A DNA stretch of 64,000 nucleotides. Origin: an uncultured Dechloromonas sp. (lineage in GTDB: Bacteria; Pseudomonadota; Gammaproteobacteria; Burkholderiales; Rhodocyclaceae). Within the stretch, counting starts at the first letter, position 1, and each line of letters starts with the position of its first letter. The position numbers were made by a program, and so were the translations under genes. The stretch covers positions 18,460 through 82,459 of the forward strand of contig NZ_CAMFKO010000016.1 of NCBI RefSeq assembly GCF_945957265.1, read 5' to 3'. Positions 61,944 through 64,000 of this stretch are shown here, piece by piece. The notes beneath the pieces were generated by a model that worked only from the letters and a program-made list of their open reading frames with translations, ran no database searches and had not been told where the DNA came from.

Positions 61944-62821
61944 CTACCCTTGTCCGCATCGAACCCCGCAGCGCCGACCTCGGCGACGGCATGTTGGTGC
62001 GCCGCACGCTGCCCAGCCGCCAGCAGCGCATGGTCGGCGCCTGGTGCTTCCTCGACCATGCCGGGCCCGTCGACTTCCCGCCCGGCAAGGGCATGCACGT
62101 CGGCGCCCACCCGCACATCGGCCTGCAGACCTTCACCTGGCTGATCGAAGGCGAAGTGCTGCACCGCGACAGCCTGGGCAACGAGCAGGTCATCCGCCCC
62201 GGCCAGGTCAACCTGATGACTGCCGGCCAAGGCATCGTGCACACCGAGGATTCGCTGCACGACGGCCGGCGCCTGCATGCCGCGCAGCTGTGGATCGCCC
62301 TGCCGCCGGAAGCCGAAAGCTGCCCGCCCGCTTTCGCGAATCATCCGGACCTGCCGCAGTGGCAGCAAGAAGGCGCCCGGCTGACCCTGCTCGCCGGCAC
62401 CCACGAGGGCCGGACAGCGCCGACCCGCGTCCATTCCCCGCTGCTCGGCCTCGACATCGACAGCGCCGCGCCGGCCAGCATCGACCTCGCCCTCGACCCG
62501 GCCTTCGAATACGGCCTGCTGCCGCTGGTCGGCGAGGTCGGCATCGGCAACGAGCGTTTCCCGGCCGACGAATTCGCCTACCTCGGGCCGGGCCGCAGCA
62601 GCCTGCGGCTCGACCTGGCCGCCGGGAGCAAGGTCTTGCTGCTCGGCGGCGTGCCCTTCGCGCAGCCCGTTGTGATGTGGTGGAATTTCGTCGGTTCGAC
62701 CAGGGCCGGCATCGCCGAGGCGCAGCGCCAGTGGGAAAATGGCGACGCCCGTTTCGGCCCGGTCGGCGACGGCTCGGCACCGCGCCTGAGCCCGCCGCCC
62801 CTGCCCTGGCGCGACTACTGA
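61940..62821 (+). CDS. Pirin family protein (second copy)
   Basis: 293 residues, bicupin pirin more divergent than the copy at the start of the run: HPHIGLQTFT and GIVHTEDSL keep the His/His/His-Glu metal set. AGGA precedes the ATG, which overlaps the TMEM175 stop. The 3' end overlaps the convergent DedA-rhodanese gene by 7 bases. Confidence 0.92.
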   Translation: MTTLVRIEPRSADLGDGMLVRRTLPSRQQRMVGAWCFLDHAGPVDFPPGKGMHVGAHPHIGLQTFTWLIEGEVLHRDSLGNEQVIRPGQVNLMTAGQGIVHTEDSLHDGRRLHAAQLWIALPPEAESCPPAFANHPDLPQWQQEGARLTLLAGTHEGRTAPTRVHSPLLGLDIDSAAPASIDLALDPAFEYGLLPLVGEVGIGNERFPADEFAYLGPGRSSLRLDLAAGSKVLLLGGVPFAQPVVMWWNFVGSTRAGIAEAQRQWENGDARFGPVGDGSAPRLSPPPLPWRDY

Positions 62822-63741
62822 GGGGCGGACTGGCTGGCCAGCCAGGCCTCGTAGCCGCCCTTGAGCGGCTTGACCGACAGATAGCCGGCGTTGAGCAGAT
62901 GCCGGGCCGCCTGGACCGCGCCGGCATCCTCCGGGCAGGCGCAGAGGGTGACGATGGGCCTGTCCTTCGGCCAGTCGCCGACCGCCTCGTGCAGGAAATC
63001 GTGCTCGGCGACGCGCGCCCCGACGATCGGCCCGGTTGCCGCGATCATCGTCGCGCCGCGCAGGTCGAGGACGAGCGGCGGCGTGTCGCTGTCCAGCGCC
63101 GCCAGCAATTCGGCCGGCGTAACGTGGGGCACCGCGCAGAATTTCCGGAAACGATACTTCTGCCACAGCTTCCAGCCCAGCCAGACGGCCAGCAGGACCA
63201 GCGCCACGAGCAGCGCCCGCGCCGCATGGCGGTCGAGCGCGGCGATGGCCGCCTGGACCGCATCCTGGAGCAGCCACCCGGCGCCGATCGCCGCCCCCGC
63301 CCACAAGGCGGCGCCGACCCCGGCCGCCAGCAGGAAGCCGGCCTGGCTCATGCGCAAGGCCCCGGCGATGGGCGGCGCCACCGTCGAGAAGCCGGGGATG
63401 AACTTGGCGACGACCAGGGACGAAATGCCCCAGCGGATGAAGCGGGCCTCGGTCTGGCTGACGCAGGACGAGGGATTGATCGACAGCTTGCACAGGCCGG
63501 CCAGCACCCGGTAGCCGAACACCTTGCCCGACCAGTACCACAGCCAGTCGGCGAGCACCGAGGCGACTACGGCGGCGGCCAGCACCTGGCCCAGGCCGCT
63601 TGAGGTCGCCGCCAGGCTGCCGGCCAGCAGCAGGGTCGGCACGGCGGGAACCGGCAAGCCGAGTTGCTGCAGCAGCACGTTGAGGAAGACGACGGTGACC
63701 GCGTCCTGGCGCAGCGTCTCGGTGATCTGGGCAATATCCAT
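62815..63741 (-). CDS. DedA-family membrane protein fused to a rhodanese domain
   Basis: 308 residues: a DedA/SNARE-associated domain (about 1-190, five or six helices, with LPVPAVPTLLLAGSLAA and RWGISSLVVAKFIPGFST) followed by a rhodanese domain (about 205-305) with the active-site Cys in TLCACPEDAG. DedA proteins are proposed lipid (undecaprenyl or phosphatidylethanolamine) flippases; the attached rhodanese suggests sulfur or redox signalling at the membrane. The start MDIAQITE is preceded by a 14-codon upstream frame and no own Shine-Dalgarno. Confidence 0.88.
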   Translation of the reverse strand: MDIAQITETLRQDAVTVVFLNVLLQQLGLPVPAVPTLLLAGSLAATSSGLGQVLAAAVVASVLADWLWYWSGKVFGYRVLAGLCKLSINPSSCVSQTEARFIRWGISSLVVAKFIPGFSTVAPPIAGALRMSQAGFLLAAGVGAALWAGAAIGAGWLLQDAVQAAIAALDRHAARALLVALVLLAVWLGWKLWQKYRFRKFCAVPHVTPAELLAALDSDTPPLVLDLRGATMIAATGPIVGARVAEHDFLHEAVGDWPKDRPIVTLCACPEDAGAVQAARHLLNAGYLSVKPLKGGYEAWLASQSAPQ

Positions 63742-63745
63742 GGTG

Positions 63746-63790
63746 TCAGATGCGGGGCATGGCCGCTGGGGGCAAGTTGAGCGAAGACAT
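63746..63790 (-). CDS. 14-codon upstream ORF preceding the DedA-rhodanese gene
   Basis: Starts with ATG behind a strong GGAGG (63796-63800) and encodes MSSLNLPPAAMPRI, ending TGA four bases before the DedA-rhodanese start. Because the larger gene has no Shine-Dalgarno of its own, translation probably depends on termination at this short frame (translational coupling) or on a regulatory leader peptide. No homology is recognisable. Confidence 0.6.
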   Translation of the reverse strand: MSSLNLPPAAMPRI

Positions 63791-63958
63791 CGTTTCCTCC
63801 GTGGTTGGATTCGCGCGACGGAAAGCAAACTTTAACGCACCGTTCGACCCGGTGGGCCAAAAGCCAGACAACGCGCCGGAACGCCGAGTTCCCGCTTGGG
63901 ATACATCCGGCATACGTGGCACAATTGCCAATTATCGCAACACCCTTGGGAACAGGCC

Positions 63959-64000
63959 ATGGCCACCATCCTGCTGGTCGACGACTCGACCGCCATCCGC
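63959..64000 (+). CDS. Response regulator receiver protein, N-terminal fragment
   Basis: Only the first 14 residues are inside the window: MATILLVDDSTAIR, the canonical receiver-domain beta-1 strand and acidic pair (LVDDS). A GGAACAGG precedes the ATG. It may be a CheY-like protein or a longer regulator. Confidence 0.72.
   Translation, partial: MATILLVDDSTAIR

Noticed and set aside
63917..63930. Sigma-54-like TGGCAC...TTGC before the response regulator
   Set aside because: TGGCACAATTGCCA has only seven bases between GG and GC instead of ten; it is a short palindrome, at best an operator.

Overview
The window is a GC-rich chromosomal segment of a Gram-negative betaproteobacterium, most likely a Rhodocyclales member close to Dechloromonas/Azonexus. 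The evidence is gene order and protein character: ftsY-ftsE; paired M16 peptidases followed by rsmD-coaD-ferredoxin; lolB-ispE-tRNA-Gln-prs-rplY-pth-ychF; and ribB-ribH-nusB-thiL-pgpA. That assignment is inferred from synteny, with no database search. Almost every base is coding. There is no prophage, IS element or CRISPR array.

Layout. 0-5.7 kb: partial ftsE, ftsY, divergent M16 peptidase pair, rsmD, coaD and a ferredoxin, closed by a bidirectional terminator. 5.7-8.6 kb: a dynamin-like GTPase and mutM. 8.7-15.5 kb: TPR protein, lolB, ispE, tRNA-Gln, prs, rplY, pth, ychF. 15.5-19.4 kb: a PAS-GGDEF-EAL protein, a membrane-fused spermidine-synthase-like protein, a YceI protein. 19.4-23 kb: riboflavin genes (RibB carries a degenerate GTP cyclohydrolase II half), nusB, thiL, pgpA. 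23-24.9 kb: a solo HicA-like protein, tRNA-Arg, an NlpC/P60 lipoprotein and a Gly/Cys-tailed membrane protein. 24.9-28.4 kb: a DUF350-SPFH-DUF4178 envelope cluster ending in a 47-residue membrane protein. 28.5-35.5 kb: ntrB-ntrC-birA-coaX-HD-GYP-EAL on the minus strand. 35.6-39.9 kb: an RND efflux pair behind a TetR-type palindrome. 40-42 kb: a DUF4124 protein and glnA, with a sigma-54 promoter and two NtrC sites. 42-47.2 kb: a CDF transporter, rhodanese, nadA, an EEP phosphatase and clsB. 47.2-47.4 kb: a noncoding element with 20-bp terminal inverted repeats. 47.4-48.3 kb: gluQ.

48.35-56.4 kb is the most unusual region: a seven-gene minus-strand operon, nearly all of it coupled by 1-4 base overlaps. 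In order it encodes an ArsR regulator, an Aas-like acyltransferase/acyl-ACP synthetase, an amidohydrolase with a twin-arginine leader, an LplT-type MFS-PlsC fusion, an Lgt paralogue, a two-helix small protein, and a radical SAM enzyme whose cysteine layout resembles archaeal tetraether synthase (Tes). It reads as a membrane-lipid remodelling pathway under ArsR control. 56.4-62.8 kb: a truncated haemoglobin, then a LysR regulator divergent from a redox/electrophile-stress run (two pirins, two isochorismatase-like hydrolases, azoreductase, OsmC, TMEM175 channel). The window ends with a DedA-rhodanese fusion that has a 14-codon upstream ORF, and the first codons of a response regulator.

Noncoding structure: three intergenic elements built from converging arrays of a degenerate 7-bp unit lie after ftsY, after prs and after the RND pump. 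They contain the stop codons of several neighbours, and one ends in a T-tract. The nitrogen circuit is internally consistent: NtrB/NtrC are encoded here, and glnA carries the matching sigma-54 promoter and enhancer pair.
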